DNA of 39,155 nt, from positions 1-39,155 of the forward strand of contig JAGRPB010000031.1 of the NCBI GenBank assembly GCA_020439945.1. Reading direction: 5' to 3'. Each line of letters starts with the position of its first letter. Positions within the stretch are counted from its first letter, which is position 1. The DNA is from Verrucomicrobiia bacterium (lineage in GTDB: Bacteria > Verrucomicrobiota > Verrucomicrobiia > Verrucomicrobiales > DEV007). The notes under the pieces were generated by a model, which ran no database searches, was not told where the DNA came from, and saw only the letters and a list, made by a program, of their open reading frames with translations. The position numbers were made by a program, and so were the translations under genes. This document shows positions 26,468-35,441 of this stretch, piece by piece.

Positions 26468-28861
26468 ATGAGTTCGCGTTTTCTCAGCTCGGTTTTTGCC
26501 TCGGCTCTGCTAGCCGCCCTTCCCGCCATCGGTCGCGCCGACGTGGTCGAAGACCTTCGCCCCTTCCTCAAGGCGCACTGCATCGAGTGCCACGGACCGG
26601 AGAAAGAAAAGGGCGATGTCCGGCTCGACGGGGTGATCGACGAGGAGACACTCGCGTCGGTCTTCGATGTCATCGATGTGCGTGACATGCCGCCGAAGAA
26701 GGCGACCTCGCACCCTTCGGACGACGAACGCCAGCAGACGCTCGACCTGCTCGGCGCGCATCTCGCGGCCTCCGCCGAACGGCCCCTCGCCCTCCGCCGA
26801 CTGAACCGGGCCGAGTACGAAAACACGATTCACGATCTCCTCGGCATCGACACGCCACTCGCCGAGTTGCTGCCCGAGGATGGCAGCACCCAGGGATTCG
26901 ATAATGTCGCCGGTGGCGGCCTCAGCATTTCCTCCATCCTCATGGAGCGCTACCTCGAAGCCGCCGACGTGGCTTTCGAGAGCACCATCCGACGCATCGA
27001 ACCGCTCCCGGCCGAAACCCGCCGCGCCGCGACGATGGAATCGAAGGAAAACATCGACTCGGTGAAAAAGAAGAAAGGCGGCACCATCCAGGTGGCGGAT
27101 TCCTTCGTGAAATTTTCCCCCGGTTGGCCGCCGGTCCGGATCGACGACTCCCACCCGATCGAGGACGGCGTCTATCGCTGCCGCGTCGCCGTCTGGCCGC
27201 TCGATCCGGGAGAGAATCGCACGCTCTCCGTCGCCATCTACACCGGGTCGCTTTTCGGCCCCGAGAAGAAACGCTTCGAAGGGATGTTCGATGTCACGGG
27301 TACTCCCGGAGATCCGCGCATCATTGAGTTCAATGCACGATTCAAGGCCGGGGAGGCCATTCACATCGTGCCGTGGATCTACCCCGAGCACGTCACCTGG
27401 CGCGACAAGGATTTCGAGAAACAACCCGGCGTCGCCGTGAAATGGGTGGAAACCTACGGCCCGCTCGATCAGGAATTTCCGTCACTGGCGCAGCGCCAGC
27501 TTTTCGGCGAAAGCCCCACCATCCATCTGCAGGAGGCCGGTACCGTCTATTTGCGGCATCGCAAGAATGTCGCCTCCCACGAGGTCATTTCCGATCAGCC
27601 TCGCGAAGACGCCGCCCGCATCATCCGCGAACTGGCGCCCCGTGCCTTTCGCCGCCCGGTCGAGGACGCCACCATCCAGCCCTACGTCGATCTCACCCTT
27701 TCACGACTCGACGAGGGCCGCACCTTCGAGCAGGCCGTTCGCGCCGGCGTGACCGCCGTGCTGTGCGCTCCGCAGTTCCTGCTGCTCAATCGCGAAGCCG
27801 ACGTCGATGACTATACCCTCGCCTCGCGGCTCTCGTATTTTCTCTGGTCCTCGATGCCGGACGGCGAACTCCTGAAGCTCGCCGAGACCGGAAAACTCTC
27901 CGATCCCTTCGTCCGCCGAGCCCAGGTCGATCGCCTGCTCGCCGACGCGAAAGCCGAGCGATTCATCGAAAACTTCACCGGTCAGTGGCTCGATCTGCGC
28001 GAGATCGAGTTCACCACGCCCGACGCCAAGCTCTATCCCGAATTCGATCCCCTGCTCCAGGAATCGATGCTCGGCGAGACGCGCGGCTTCTTTCGCCACC
28101 TCCTGACGAACAACCTCAGCATCACCAATTTCATCGACTCCGATTTCGCGATCCTCAATCAACGCCTCGCCGATCACTACGGCGTGCCCGGGGTGACGGG
28201 TCACGAGCATTTCCAGGTGGTTAACCTGCCTGATGATAGCGTCCGCGGCGGTGTGCTCGCCCAGGCCAGCGTGATGAAAGTCACCGCCAACGGCACCACC
28301 ACCTCTCCCGTTCTGCGCGGTGTCTGGGTGCTGAACAACATCCTTGGCAAACCCTCTCCGCCTCCCCCTCCCGGCGTGCCCGCCGTCGAACCCGACATTC
28401 GCGGCGCCACCACCATCCGCGATCAGCTGTCCCGACACAGCGAAGACGCCTCCTGCGCGCGTTGCCACGCCCGCATCGATCCGCCCGGCTTCGCGCTGGA
28501 GTGCTTCGATCCCATCGGCGGCTTCCGCGATCGCTATCGCAGTCTTGGCGAAGGCGACGCGCCCGAAGGCGTCCGCAAGGCCCGCTACAAACTCGGCCCC
28601 GGCGTCGAAACCGATGGGGAAATGCCCGACGGCACCGCCTTTGCCGACTTCACCGATTTCCGCCGTCAGTTGACCGAGCGGCCCGATCCTTTCATCCACG
28701 CTTTTGCCGAAAAAATGCTCGTCTATGCCACCGGCCGGCCTATCACCTCCGCCGATGGACCGGCGGTCGATGCCCTTGTCGCCCGAGCGCAGAAAGACGG
28801 ACTCGGACTCCGCGATCTCATCAAAGCCGTCGTCGAAAACGAACTCTTCACGCTCCCATGA
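26468..28861 (+). CDS. Exported diheme DUF1592/DUF1588 cytochrome c-like protein (module 2)
   Basis: A paralogue of the protein at 22614, 797 residues. Signal peptide 1-24 (ends IGRAD); heme 1 at C38-IE-C41-H (KAHCIECHGPEKEKGD); DUF1587 (RRLNRAEYENTIHDLLGID); DUF1595 (LAPRAFRRPVEDATIQPYV); DUF1592 (LASRLSYFLWSSMPDGELL). DUF1588 carries heme 2 at C663-AR-C666-H and IDPPGFALECFDPIGGFR, and DUF1585 is at the end. Compared with module 1 it shares plan and motifs throughout but differs in most positions of the middle region, so divergence is old. Its TGA overlaps the next gene's ATG (28858-28861, ATGA), implying translational coupling. ATG 26468 starts a signal peptide. Confidence 0.92.
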   Translation: MSSRFLSSVFASALLAALPAIGRADVVEDLRPFLKAHCIECHGPEKEKGDVRLDGVIDEETLASVFDVIDVRDMPPKKATSHPSDDERQQTLDLLGAHLAASAERPLALRRLNRAEYENTIHDLLGIDTPLAELLPEDGSTQGFDNVAGGGLSISSILMERYLEAADVAFESTIRRIEPLPAETRRAATMESKENIDSVKKKKGGTIQVADSFVKFSPGWPPVRIDDSHPIEDGVYRCRVAVWPLDPGENRTLSVAIYTGSLFGPEKKRFEGMFDVTGTPGDPRIIEFNARFKAGEAIHIVPWIYPEHVTWRDKDFEKQPGVAVKWVETYGPLDQEFPSLAQRQLFGESPTIHLQEAGTVYLRHRKNVASHEVISDQPREDAARIIRELAPRAFRRPVEDATIQPYVDLTLSRLDEGRTFEQAVRAGVTAVLCAPQFLLLNREADVDDYTLASRLSYFLWSSMPDGELLKLAETGKLSDPFVRRAQVDRLLADAKAERFIENFTGQWLDLREIEFTTPDAKLYPEFDPLLQESMLGETRGFFRHLLTNNLSITNFIDSDFAILNQRLADHYGVPGVTGHEHFQVVNLPDDSVRGGVLAQASVMKVTANGTTTSPVLRGVWVLNNILGKPSPPPPPGVPAVEPDIRGATTIRDQLSRHSEDASCARCHARIDPPGFALECFDPIGGFRDRYRSLGEGDAPEGVRKARYKLGPGVETDGEMPDGTAFADFTDFRRQLTERPDPFIHAFAEKMLVYATGRPITSADGPAVDALVARAQKDGLGLRDLIKAVVENELFTLP

Positions 28862-30150
28862 AAACTTCCGCGTCTTCCGCTCTCTCCCGCCGCACCTTCC
28901 TGCGCGGCACCGGCGTCGCCATCGGGCTACCGTTTCTCGACAGCATGATACCGCGCCGAGCCCGGGCCGCCTCCGGTGACGTTCCCGACGTGCGACGCCT
29001 GCTGACCATTTGCTCGCCGCTCGGCATTCACACGCCCTACCTGTTTCCCGAGAAACCGGGCAAGGACTACACCCCGTCCCGCTACCTCGAACCGCTCGCC
29101 GCTCATCGCGAGAAGTTCACCGTCATTTCCGGCATCCATCACCCTGACGTCGATGGTGGGCACTCCGCGGAGAAAAGCTACCTCACCGGCGCCGCGCATC
29201 CGGGGCAACCGAGTTTTCGGAATACCATCTCGCTCGACCAGTACGCCGCCGAGCGCATCGGCCACCTGACCCGGGTTCCGTCGCTGACGCTTTCCGCCAA
29301 CAACACCAGCCTCTCCTACACTCGCTCCGGTGTGCCCATTCCCGCCGAGGGCAGGCCATCGAAGCTGTTCGCCCGCCTGTTTCTCGAAGGCACCGAAACG
29401 GAGAAAGCCGCCCAGATGCGCCGTATCAAGGACGGGCAGAGCATCATGGATCTGGTCATGGATCAGACTCAGCAAATGACCAAGAAGCTGGGTCGCGAAG
29501 ACCACGATACCCTCGATCAGTATTTCACCAGCGTGCGCGAACTGGAACAGCGCCTCGTCATCGCCGAGGATTGGGCGAAAAAGCCGAAGCCAAAAGTTGA
29601 GATGGAACCGCCGACCGACATCGAGGATCGCGCGAATTTCACCGGCCGGATGAAGCTCATGTATGACCTCATCTTCCTCGCGTTCCAGACCGACTCCACC
29701 CGCCTCATCACCTTCTGCGGCGCGGGCGGCAATGAGGTCGTGTCACTCAACGGCGTCGATGACGGCTGGCACAACCTCAGTCACCACGGCAAGGATCCCG
29801 CCAAGATCGAACAGCTCGCCATCATCGAGCGCGAGGAAATGCGCCTCTTCGCCGAGCTGCTGACCCGACTTGAGGAAGTGAAGGAAGGCGACCACAGCCT
29901 CCTCGATCAGAGCGCCATCCTACTCGGCTCGAACCTCGGCAACGCCTCCAGCCACAACAACACCAACCTCCCCATCGTTACCGCCGGCGGCCGCATGAAA
30001 CACGCCGGCTACCTGGCCTTCGAAGGCGAGCAGGAAGGCAAGACCCCTCCGTTGGCCAATCTGTTCGTCAACTACCTCCAGCACCTCGGCATCGAGGCGG
30101 ATGAGTTTGCAACAGGCAAGACGACAATGCCCGGGATTGAGATGGGATGA
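28858..30150 (+). CDS. Tat-exported DUF1552 protein (module 2)
   Basis: A 430-residue DUF1552 protein. Tat signal LSRRTFLRGTGVAIGLPFLD at the N-terminus. Motifs match module 1: SGIHHPDVDGGHSAEKSYL, TISLDQYAAERIG, YFTSVRELEQRLVIAEDW and LGSNLGNASSHNNTNLPIV. The open frame extends back to 28462, but that part is the cytochrome gene in another frame; ATG 28858, overlapping its stop, is the start. Its stop lies at the first base of a REPIN. Confidence 0.92.
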   Translation: MKTSASSALSRRTFLRGTGVAIGLPFLDSMIPRRARAASGDVPDVRRLLTICSPLGIHTPYLFPEKPGKDYTPSRYLEPLAAHREKFTVISGIHHPDVDGGHSAEKSYLTGAAHPGQPSFRNTISLDQYAAERIGHLTRVPSLTLSANNTSLSYTRSGVPIPAEGRPSKLFARLFLEGTETEKAAQMRRIKDGQSIMDLVMDQTQQMTKKLGREDHDTLDQYFTSVRELEQRLVIAEDWAKKPKPKVEMEPPTDIEDRANFTGRMKLMYDLIFLAFQTDSTRLITFCGAGGNEVVSLNGVDDGWHNLSHHGKDPAKIEQLAIIEREEMRLFAELLTRLEEVKEGDHSLLDQSAILLGSNLGNASSHNNTNLPIVTAGGRMKHAGYLAFEGEQEGKTPPLANLFVNYLQHLGIEADEFATGKTTMPGIEMG

Positions 30151-30215
30151 AAGGAGGGGCGACAATCCTGTCGCCCTTATGTCAGGCAGGGCGACAAGAT
30201 TGTCGCCCCTCCTTT
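30150..30215. repeat. REPIN-like inverted repeat, family E
   Basis: 17-bp perfect outer arms (AAAGGAGGGGCGACAAT at 30150-30166 and its complement at 30199-30215). Each half also carries an inner hairpin (GCGACA..TGTCGC and its mirror). It begins at the last base of the DUF1552 stop and covers the 3' end of the convergent alkB-like gene, supplying its stop codon at 30182-30184. Confidence 0.92.
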
Positions 30216-30820
30216 CCCCACTTCATCAACCGAAACGTCAGGTTGATCCGCTCGTCGGTCACCCGCTTCGACTTTGGCAAGGCGTGAGACCAGTGCTGCT
30301 GAGTCTCTCCGCGCATGGCGAGGAGGCTGCCGGGTTCCAGAATCACGGAGACCTTTTTCTCCCGAACCCGCTTGTGACGGAGGGAAAACTTCCGTTCCGC
30401 GCCGAGACTGAGAGAAGCGATGGTGGCGTTTTCGACGAGGGTGGTTTCGTCGTCGCTGTGCCAGCCCATGCCTTCGCTGCCGCTGTGGTAGAGGTTGATG
30501 AGGCAGGAGTTGAACGGGCTATCGAGGAGGGTTTCGATCGTCGTTTTCAGCTCTGCCAATTCCTCCGTCCACGGCAATGCAGTCCTGGTGGTGCCGGAAT
30601 AGGTGTAGGCGAAATCGCGATCGCCATACCAGGCGACTTCCCGGGCGGTGACGATGTGTCTGCCGAATAGGGTGACCTCATCGTGTCGCCAGGCGATGGT
30701 TTCGCGGAGCCGGGCGAAGTAGTGGTCCGCCTCTTCTGCGGACAGGATGGGTCCGTGATAGTTCACGATCCCGTCACAGGGCAGCAGGTTGGCGGAGGAA
30801 TCGGGCGGGATGAGGTCCAT
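30182..30820 (-). CDS. AlkB-family 2-oxoglutarate/Fe(II) dioxygenase
   Basis: AlkB-type enzymes repair alkylated DNA or RNA by oxidative demethylation. The 212-residue product has the Fe ligands H121-S-D123 (GMGWHSDDE) and H179 (QQHWSHALPK). The 2OG-binding arginines are in RINLTFR (191-197), and the substrate-lid motif INLYHSGSEGMGWH is present. Length and motifs fit the ALKBH2/3-like bacterial group. The last ten residues (after MKW) are read from the REPIN at 30150-30215, so the original C-terminus was probably shorter or different. Start ATG 30820 is preferred to the TTG at 30838. The sulfatase gene lies upstream in the same direction. Confidence 0.92.
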   Translation of the reverse strand: MDLIPPDSSANLLPCDGIVNYHGPILSAEEADHYFARLRETIAWRHDEVTLFGRHIVTAREVAWYGDRDFAYTYSGTTRTALPWTEELAELKTTIETLLDSPFNSCLINLYHSGSEGMGWHSDDETTLVENATIASLSLGAERKFSLRHKRVREKKVSVILEPGSLLAMRGETQQHWSHALPKSKRVTDERINLTFRLMKWGKEGRQSCRPA

Positions 30821-30842
30821 GTTTTCGCTCACGACCAATGAA

Positions 30843-30859
30843 GCGGGCGAGACGCCCGC
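30843..30859. repeat. Solitary REP-like hairpin
   Basis: GCGGGCG (30843-30849) pairs with CGCCCGC (30853-30859) over a 3-nt loop, between the sulfatase stop and the alkB-like start. Only half of a REPIN is seen, with no T-run. Confidence 0.55.
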
Positions 30860-30875
30860 GCTCCCTCCCAGTGGC

Positions 30876-32300
30876 TCATGGTTTCGCCAGCAATCTCTCC
30901 AGTTCGGCTTTCATGGAAGCCACGGTGTCGGGATGCGCGTCGCGAACGTTGTTGGTTTCCCTGGGATCCGATTCGAGATCGTAGAGTTGCGTTCCGGTTT
31001 CGTTCTTGGGCTTGCCCCGACCGTCGCCCGGGCCTTCGATGTATTTCCATTTCCCTCGACGCAGGGCGCTGAGACCACCGGACGATCGCAGGGCGAGACT
31101 TTCGCGCACCGTTGCCGAAGTATCGTCTCCCAGCACCGCGAGCAGGCTGCGGCTGTCGATAGCCGAATCCGGTTGCGGTTTTCCCAACAGTTCGGCAAAA
31201 GTCGCGAGCCAGTCGTTCAGTCCACACAACGCGTCCGTGGTCGAACCCGCGTCGACCCGCCCCGGCCACCGAACGATCAGCGGCGTGCGCACCCCGCCTT
31301 CGCGAATGGTCCACTTCGTCCCGGCGTAGGGCGCGTTGGGGTGATGACCGGCTCCCGATTCCGGAAATTGCGAGCCGTTGTCGCTGGCAAAAATGACCAG
31401 GGTGGTTTCGGCCAAACCGTTTCGATCGAGTGCTTCCAGAACCTGACCGACGTAGTGATCCAGCTCATGCACGTAGTCGCCGTATTCGCCCGCTTCGGTG
31501 GAACCGAGGAAGGAATTCTCCACCGCCAGCGGAATGTGTGGCACGTAGGGCGCGAAGTAGAGAAAGAACGGCGCTTCGGCATCCTTCTGTTCGTCGAGGA
31601 AGGCGATGCTGCGTCGGGTGATTTCCGGCAGGTAGTCGGCCAAGGGCCAGACGGTGAGTTGATCGACGCCCTGGGCCGGTGGCGGTTTGTAGAGATCGTG
31701 ACCGAGCACGCCGACGGCGCGATTGCCCTCGAAGACAAGTTGTTCGCTGGCGCAGATAAATCCAAACCAACGATCGAAGCCGCGATCGAGCGGACCTCCG
31801 GTGATGGGCGCGGATAGGTCGAGATTGGCACCAGTTTCGGGCGATTTGAACTTTCCCAGTCCGAGCGGCTTTTTCCCATCGACGGTGGTGTAGTTCGCCC
31901 CGAGGTGCCATTTGCCGAATCCGGCGGTGTGGTAGCCAGCTTCGTGGAGCAGCGACGGCACCGTTGCGATGCCGTCATCGATCATGGGCTTGTCCCAGTT
32001 GGCGAGCACGCCGTTCTTTTTCCAGCTTCGCCACGGATAACGACCGGTGAGAAAGGCGTATCGTGTCGGCGAGCAGACGGAAACCGGGCAGTAGGCCTCG
32101 GTGAAACGCAGGCCCTCCGAGGCGAGTCGGTCGAGATTCGGAGTCGGCACCTTTGATCCCGCCTGGTAACAACCGAGATCACCGATACCGAGGTCGTCGG
32201 CGAAGAGGAAGAGGATGTTGGGTTTCTCCTTCGCGAAAGCGGTGACAAAAAAACCACTCAACAGGGTCAAGCCGGCGAACAAAGAGGGTAGGGTCTTCAT
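30876..32300 (-). CDS. Secreted arylsulfatase-type sulfatase
   Basis: A formylglycine sulfatase that removes sulfate esters, probably from polysaccharide. The 474-residue product has a signal peptide (1-23) and the N-terminal metal site NILFLFADDLGIGDLG. The catalytic cysteine is in C76-S-P-T-R80 (PVSVCSPTRYAFLTGRYPW), which must be converted to formylglycine, and the other metal residues are in VIFASDNGSQFPESGAGHH. A C-terminal LYDLESDPRETNNV is typical of marine-type arylsulfatases. No maturase (formylglycine-generating enzyme) gene is present in the window. The frame extends to 32399 through a REPIN; ATG 32300 is the true start. Substrate not predictable. Confidence 0.94.
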   Translation of the reverse strand: MKTLPSLFAGLTLLSGFFVTAFAKEKPNILFLFADDLGIGDLGCYQAGSKVPTPNLDRLASEGLRFTEAYCPVSVCSPTRYAFLTGRYPWRSWKKNGVLANWDKPMIDDGIATVPSLLHEAGYHTAGFGKWHLGANYTTVDGKKPLGLGKFKSPETGANLDLSAPITGGPLDRGFDRWFGFICASEQLVFEGNRAVGVLGHDLYKPPPAQGVDQLTVWPLADYLPEITRRSIAFLDEQKDAEAPFFLYFAPYVPHIPLAVENSFLGSTEAGEYGDYVHELDHYVGQVLEALDRNGLAETTLVIFASDNGSQFPESGAGHHPNAPYAGTKWTIREGGVRTPLIVRWPGRVDAGSTTDALCGLNDWLATFAELLGKPQPDSAIDSRSLLAVLGDDTSATVRESLALRSSGGLSALRRGKWKYIEGPGDGRGKPKNETGTQLYDLESDPRETNNVRDAHPDTVASMKAELERLLAKP

Positions 32301-32311
32301 GGAATCACAAG

Positions 32312-32399
32312 GTGACACCGGCATCCCTGCCGGTGCCTTTCCAAAAGCCGGCACAGCCGGGATTATTTTATCCATCACCGGCAAGGATGCCGGTGTCAC
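32312..32399. repeat. REPIN, family A (copy 3, distant)
   Basis: GTGACACCGGCATCCCTGCC on the left and its complement ending at 32399 (one base different: CACCGGCAAGGATGCCGGTG) match the RAYT-flanking copies. The centre differs (GCCGGC-ACA-GCCGG). It lies about 23 kb from the RAYT, between the sulfatase start and the FAD oxidoreductase stop. Confidence 0.92.
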
Positions 32400-32403
32400 A
32401 TTC

Positions 32404-33843
32404 TCATCCTTGGCGTCGCGTTTTCTCCAGGAGGGCCGCGCCTTCGCTCCAGTCGATTTCGTGAGGAAGCCTCTTCGACTGAGCGGCGATGGCGGCCACG
32501 GCTCCGGCGGCTTCGCCCATGGCGACGGCGTTGCCGGTGACGCGGTAACTGGCGTGTGCGACGAAATCTCCGCTGATGCAACGGCCTGCCATCATCAGTC
32601 CATCAACGTCTTTCGCGATCAGGGCGCGCAGCGGAATGTCGTAGGGCTTGGCCTTGGTTTCGGCCCTGCCGATCGGTTCCTTGGCGTTGGCTTCCTTGCT
32701 GGGCGCGTGGATGTCGACGCCGAAGGTGGCCCGGGTGACGGCGTCTTCGTGACGAGCCCCTTCGATGAGATCTTCGCGCGTCACCTTGTAGCGCCCGCTG
32801 ATCCGTCGTCCATCACGCACCCCGATCTGTTCGGCGGTGGCGGCGATTTGAAGTCCTTCCCACGGCCCGCCGAGTTTGCGGAGTGCCCGCATGATTTTGA
32901 AAACCTCGGCGCGGGAACGCATCGTCGCCTCGGTGATGGCGGCGGCGTCCCAGGGCTTGATGCCATACTCGTGATTGAGCATCAGCATGACGAGATCGTC
33001 CCGGACGTGAAAGATGGTCGGGTGGCCATAGGAGGCCTCGATACCGGCGCGTTCCAGCTCGCCTTTGAAAGCCTCGACCGCGGTGAGGTGGCCGCCCTCA
33101 CCGGTGAAGGCATCGGTGCCGTTGAATGAAATGTATTTCCCGAGCGCCTTGGCATCCTTCACCACCGCGAGTGCGTTCATGGTCATGGGCTGGCAGGGAC
33201 AATCGATCGACTGCCCGATTTCCCACTCGCAATTCGCCAGCGCCCCGAGGTCTCCGTCGCCGGTGGCGTCGATGAAAACCGGCGCCCGCCAGGCCTGGCG
33301 TCCGGCTTTCGATTCGGTAACGATGGTGGTGAGCCGCCCCTTTTCCTGAAACGCGGCGGTGACGCGGGTGAACAGCTGCACCTCGACCCCGGCCTCCGCG
33401 CAGAGTTCCTCGAGGAGGATTTTCATCTCCTCCGGCTCGTAGACGAAACGACTCTTGTTCTCGCTGCGACGCGCGCCGCGGGAATCGAGGATGTCGATGA
33501 TCTCGCGAGTGATTCCCGGCTTGTCGAAATCGAAGATGTAGGTGAGCAGACCCGCCGTCCACACGCCACCGAGGCAGCCATGCACTTCGAAAAGCCGGGT
33601 CTTCGCTCCGGCCCGCGCGGCGGAAAGGGCGGCCGCGATTCCCGCCGGCCCGGCACCACAGACAATCACATCGGCGTCGTCCGCCAGCGGCAGGGAGCGG
33701 GCCGGTTCCTGAAACTGATCCGGGGCGGCTTTCTGATCTTCTTCCGCCGAAACGACATGCGCCCCGAGTGCCGAAAGTCCGGCGGCACTCCCGAGGGAAT
33801 GCCGGAGAAAACCACGACGAGGTAAATTCTTCGATTCGCTCAT
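32404..33843 (-). CDS. Exported FAD-dependent oxidoreductase
   Basis: A flavoprotein of the FAD_oxidored (PF12831) group, common in Verrucomicrobiota and Planctomycetota sugar gene sets. 479 residues. Tat-type signal RRGFLRHSLGSAAGLSALG. Rossmann motif DADVIVCGAGPAGIAAALSA with G63-A-G65-P-A-G68 and acidic E at the strand end (TRLFEVHG). Characteristic FIDATGDGDLGALANCEWEIG and the C-terminal LMMAGRCISGDFVAHASYRVT are present. The substrate is not known; a carbohydrate or its lactone is plausible. It precedes the sulfatase gene in the same direction with a REPIN between them. ATG 33843 starts the signal. Confidence 0.9.
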   Translation of the reverse strand: MSESKNLPRRGFLRHSLGSAAGLSALGAHVVSAEEDQKAAPDQFQEPARSLPLADDADVIVCGAGPAGIAAALSAARAGAKTRLFEVHGCLGGVWTAGLLTYIFDFDKPGITREIIDILDSRGARRSENKSRFVYEPEEMKILLEELCAEAGVEVQLFTRVTAAFQEKGRLTTIVTESKAGRQAWRAPVFIDATGDGDLGALANCEWEIGQSIDCPCQPMTMNALAVVKDAKALGKYISFNGTDAFTGEGGHLTAVEAFKGELERAGIEASYGHPTIFHVRDDLVMLMLNHEYGIKPWDAAAITEATMRSRAEVFKIMRALRKLGGPWEGLQIAATAEQIGVRDGRRISGRYKVTREDLIEGARHEDAVTRATFGVDIHAPSKEANAKEPIGRAETKAKPYDIPLRALIAKDVDGLMMAGRCISGDFVAHASYRVTGNAVAMGEAAGAVAAIAAQSKRLPHEIDWSEGAALLEKTRRQG

Positions 33844-34040
33844 GGAAGTAATGATGCCACGAAGCCTGATATTCAGACAGGATTGAATGGATTTGATTGA
33901 ATGTCCCCCGGTCCCGAAGTCACCAACGGATCTTTTCCCGTTCGTCTGATTATTTGAAATGAATTTTCCGCCCTCCAAAATTGGCTGATTCCCCGCGCCT
34001 TGGAAAAAATCCAACCAATCCTGTCAATCCTGTCCAAACC
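33844..34040. repeat. Intergenic region with GACAGGATTG-type direct and inverted motifs
   Basis: GACAGGATTGAATGGATTTG starts at 33876. Its reverse-complement style partner AAATCCAACCAATCCTGTC is at 34007-34025, followed by a second AATCCTGTC. It resembles short repeat units seen in many Verrucomicrobiota and Acidobacteria. The rest of the gap holds nothing recognisable; the A/T-rich 33930-33970 could hold the FAD gene promoter. Confidence 0.4.
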
Positions 34041-35198
34041 CTAGTTTCCGTAGCTTGCGATGGCGGCCTTCACAAAAGCATCCTGCGCCTTGCCGCCCTC
34101 GCCGGGGAATCCGGCGTGCTGGACCAGCCAGATCAAGATCAGACCGTGCTCGGTGTCGGCGAAAGAATTGGTCGAGTAGGCGCCGGCGTGTCCGAATCGA
34201 TGCGGATCGACCTTGAAGCCAAGTCCGTAGCTGTTCGACAGCCCTTCCGGCGTCTGGCGGCTGGTGAGTGTCTTGACCGACTCTTCCGAGAGCAGGCGCT
34301 TCCCGTCGAGTTCGCCGCCGTTCAACAGCATGCGATAGAAACGCGAGAGATCGTGCGCGGTGGAAAACAGCCCTCCCGCCGGCATGGGGTAGCGTACTTC
34401 GCGATCGGTGAGCGGATAGTGCAGTTGAGTGATCACGGTCGGTTCCAGGCCTTGTTTCTCCGGTCCGGGCTGGTAGGAAGTGGCGATCCGTTTTGCCTGT
34501 TCCTCGGTCGGCCAGAAGGTGGTGTCGCTCATGCCCAGCGGATCGAAGAGGCGTTCCTGCAGGAACTTTTCGTACGGCATTTCGCTAACCACCTCGAGAA
34601 TGCGCGCGCCGGTATTGATGCCGGCATTGGCGTAGCGGTAGGCGGAGCTCGGCTCGAAGTCGAGCGGAGTCATCGCGTAGCTGCGAACGCGGGCTTCGAG
34701 CGGCCAACGATCGAGGGTTGGTTCTTCGATGCCCGATTTGAAGGGCAGGCCGCTGGTATGAGAAAGCACTTCGCGGACGGTGATGGGATGATCGGGCTTC
34801 ACCAGCACGACTTTTTCATCGCTCTTTTCGGACACGACCATCTGGCCTTTGAACTCGGGCAGGTAGTCTTCGACCGGGTCGTTGAGGTGGATCTTGCCTT
34901 CCTCGACCAGCATCATGATCGCGGCACAGGTGATCGGTTTGGACTGCGACGCGATCCAGAACATGGCGTCCCCTGTCATCGGCCGATTCGCGGCGATGTC
35001 GGCGGAGCCAACCGTCTCGGTGGTGAGAATCTTGTCTTTGTCCGCCACGAGCATGACGGCGCCAGCGAGTTCCTGGCGATCCACGAAGGGCTGAACCGAA
35101 CCGGCCAGTGAGGGAGTCTTTGTTTCGGCCCGAAGATCGAGCGGGAGACTGAAAACGACGGCCAGTGAGGCCATCAGAAAGCGATAGGGGGGCAACAT
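34041..35198 (-). CDS. Class C beta-lactamase-like serine hydrolase
   Basis: A secreted serine hydrolase/DD-peptidase-fold protein of 385 residues. Signal peptide about 1-24 (ends LRAET). Catalytic S84-Q-S-K87 (FWIASQSKPITCAAIMMLVE), the Y-A-N motif in SSAYRYANAGINTGARIL, and the HxG box GHAGAYSTNSFAD in the C-terminal quarter, replacing KTG. These esterase/peptidase proteins act on various substrates and seldom on beta-lactams. The frame opens at 35273, with another in-frame ATG at 35222; ATG 35198 gives a normal signal. Divergent from the DUF883 gene. Confidence 0.9.
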   Translation of the reverse strand: MLPPYRFLMASLAVVFSLPLDLRAETKTPSLAGSVQPFVDRQELAGAVMLVADKDKILTTETVGSADIAANRPMTGDAMFWIASQSKPITCAAIMMLVEEGKIHLNDPVEDYLPEFKGQMVVSEKSDEKVVLVKPDHPITVREVLSHTSGLPFKSGIEEPTLDRWPLEARVRSYAMTPLDFEPSSAYRYANAGINTGARILEVVSEMPYEKFLQERLFDPLGMSDTTFWPTEEQAKRIATSYQPGPEKQGLEPTVITQLHYPLTDREVRYPMPAGGLFSTAHDLSRFYRMLLNGGELDGKRLLSEESVKTLTSRQTPEGLSNSYGLGFKVDPHRFGHAGAYSTNSFADTEHGLILIWLVQHAGFPGEGGKAQDAFVKAAIASYGN

Positions 35199-35441
35199 GG
35201 GAGGGGATCGTAAGGCTTCCATCCGGGAAACGCCATGCGAATTCCCGGCCGCCGTCGAGCGAGCGACTTGCACGACCTTGGAAGATCAAAGGACGGCATT
35301 TTGCACGAATTCCCCGAACCGCAAAGGGAGACGCCGTTTCCCACCATTTTTCCCGGCAGTTCATTCTCAGTCGGTTAGCGGAGCAATCCGAAGCTTCGGC
35401 ATAGCTTCTGCGCCCACCTTTCTCGAACCAACTTCAGATCC

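Noticed and set aside
28462..28857. 132-codon N-terminal extension of the second DUF1552 protein
   Set aside because: It lies inside the cytochrome gene in another frame and is Arg-rich; the Tat signal begins right after ATG 28858.
30789..31817. 342-codon plus-strand frame opposite the sulfatase
   Set aside because: Antisense shadow; the sulfatase strand has the catalytic CSPTR and metal motifs.
32301..32399. N-terminal extension of the sulfatase
   Set aside because: Translation of REPIN copy 3; a normal signal peptide starts at ATG 32300.
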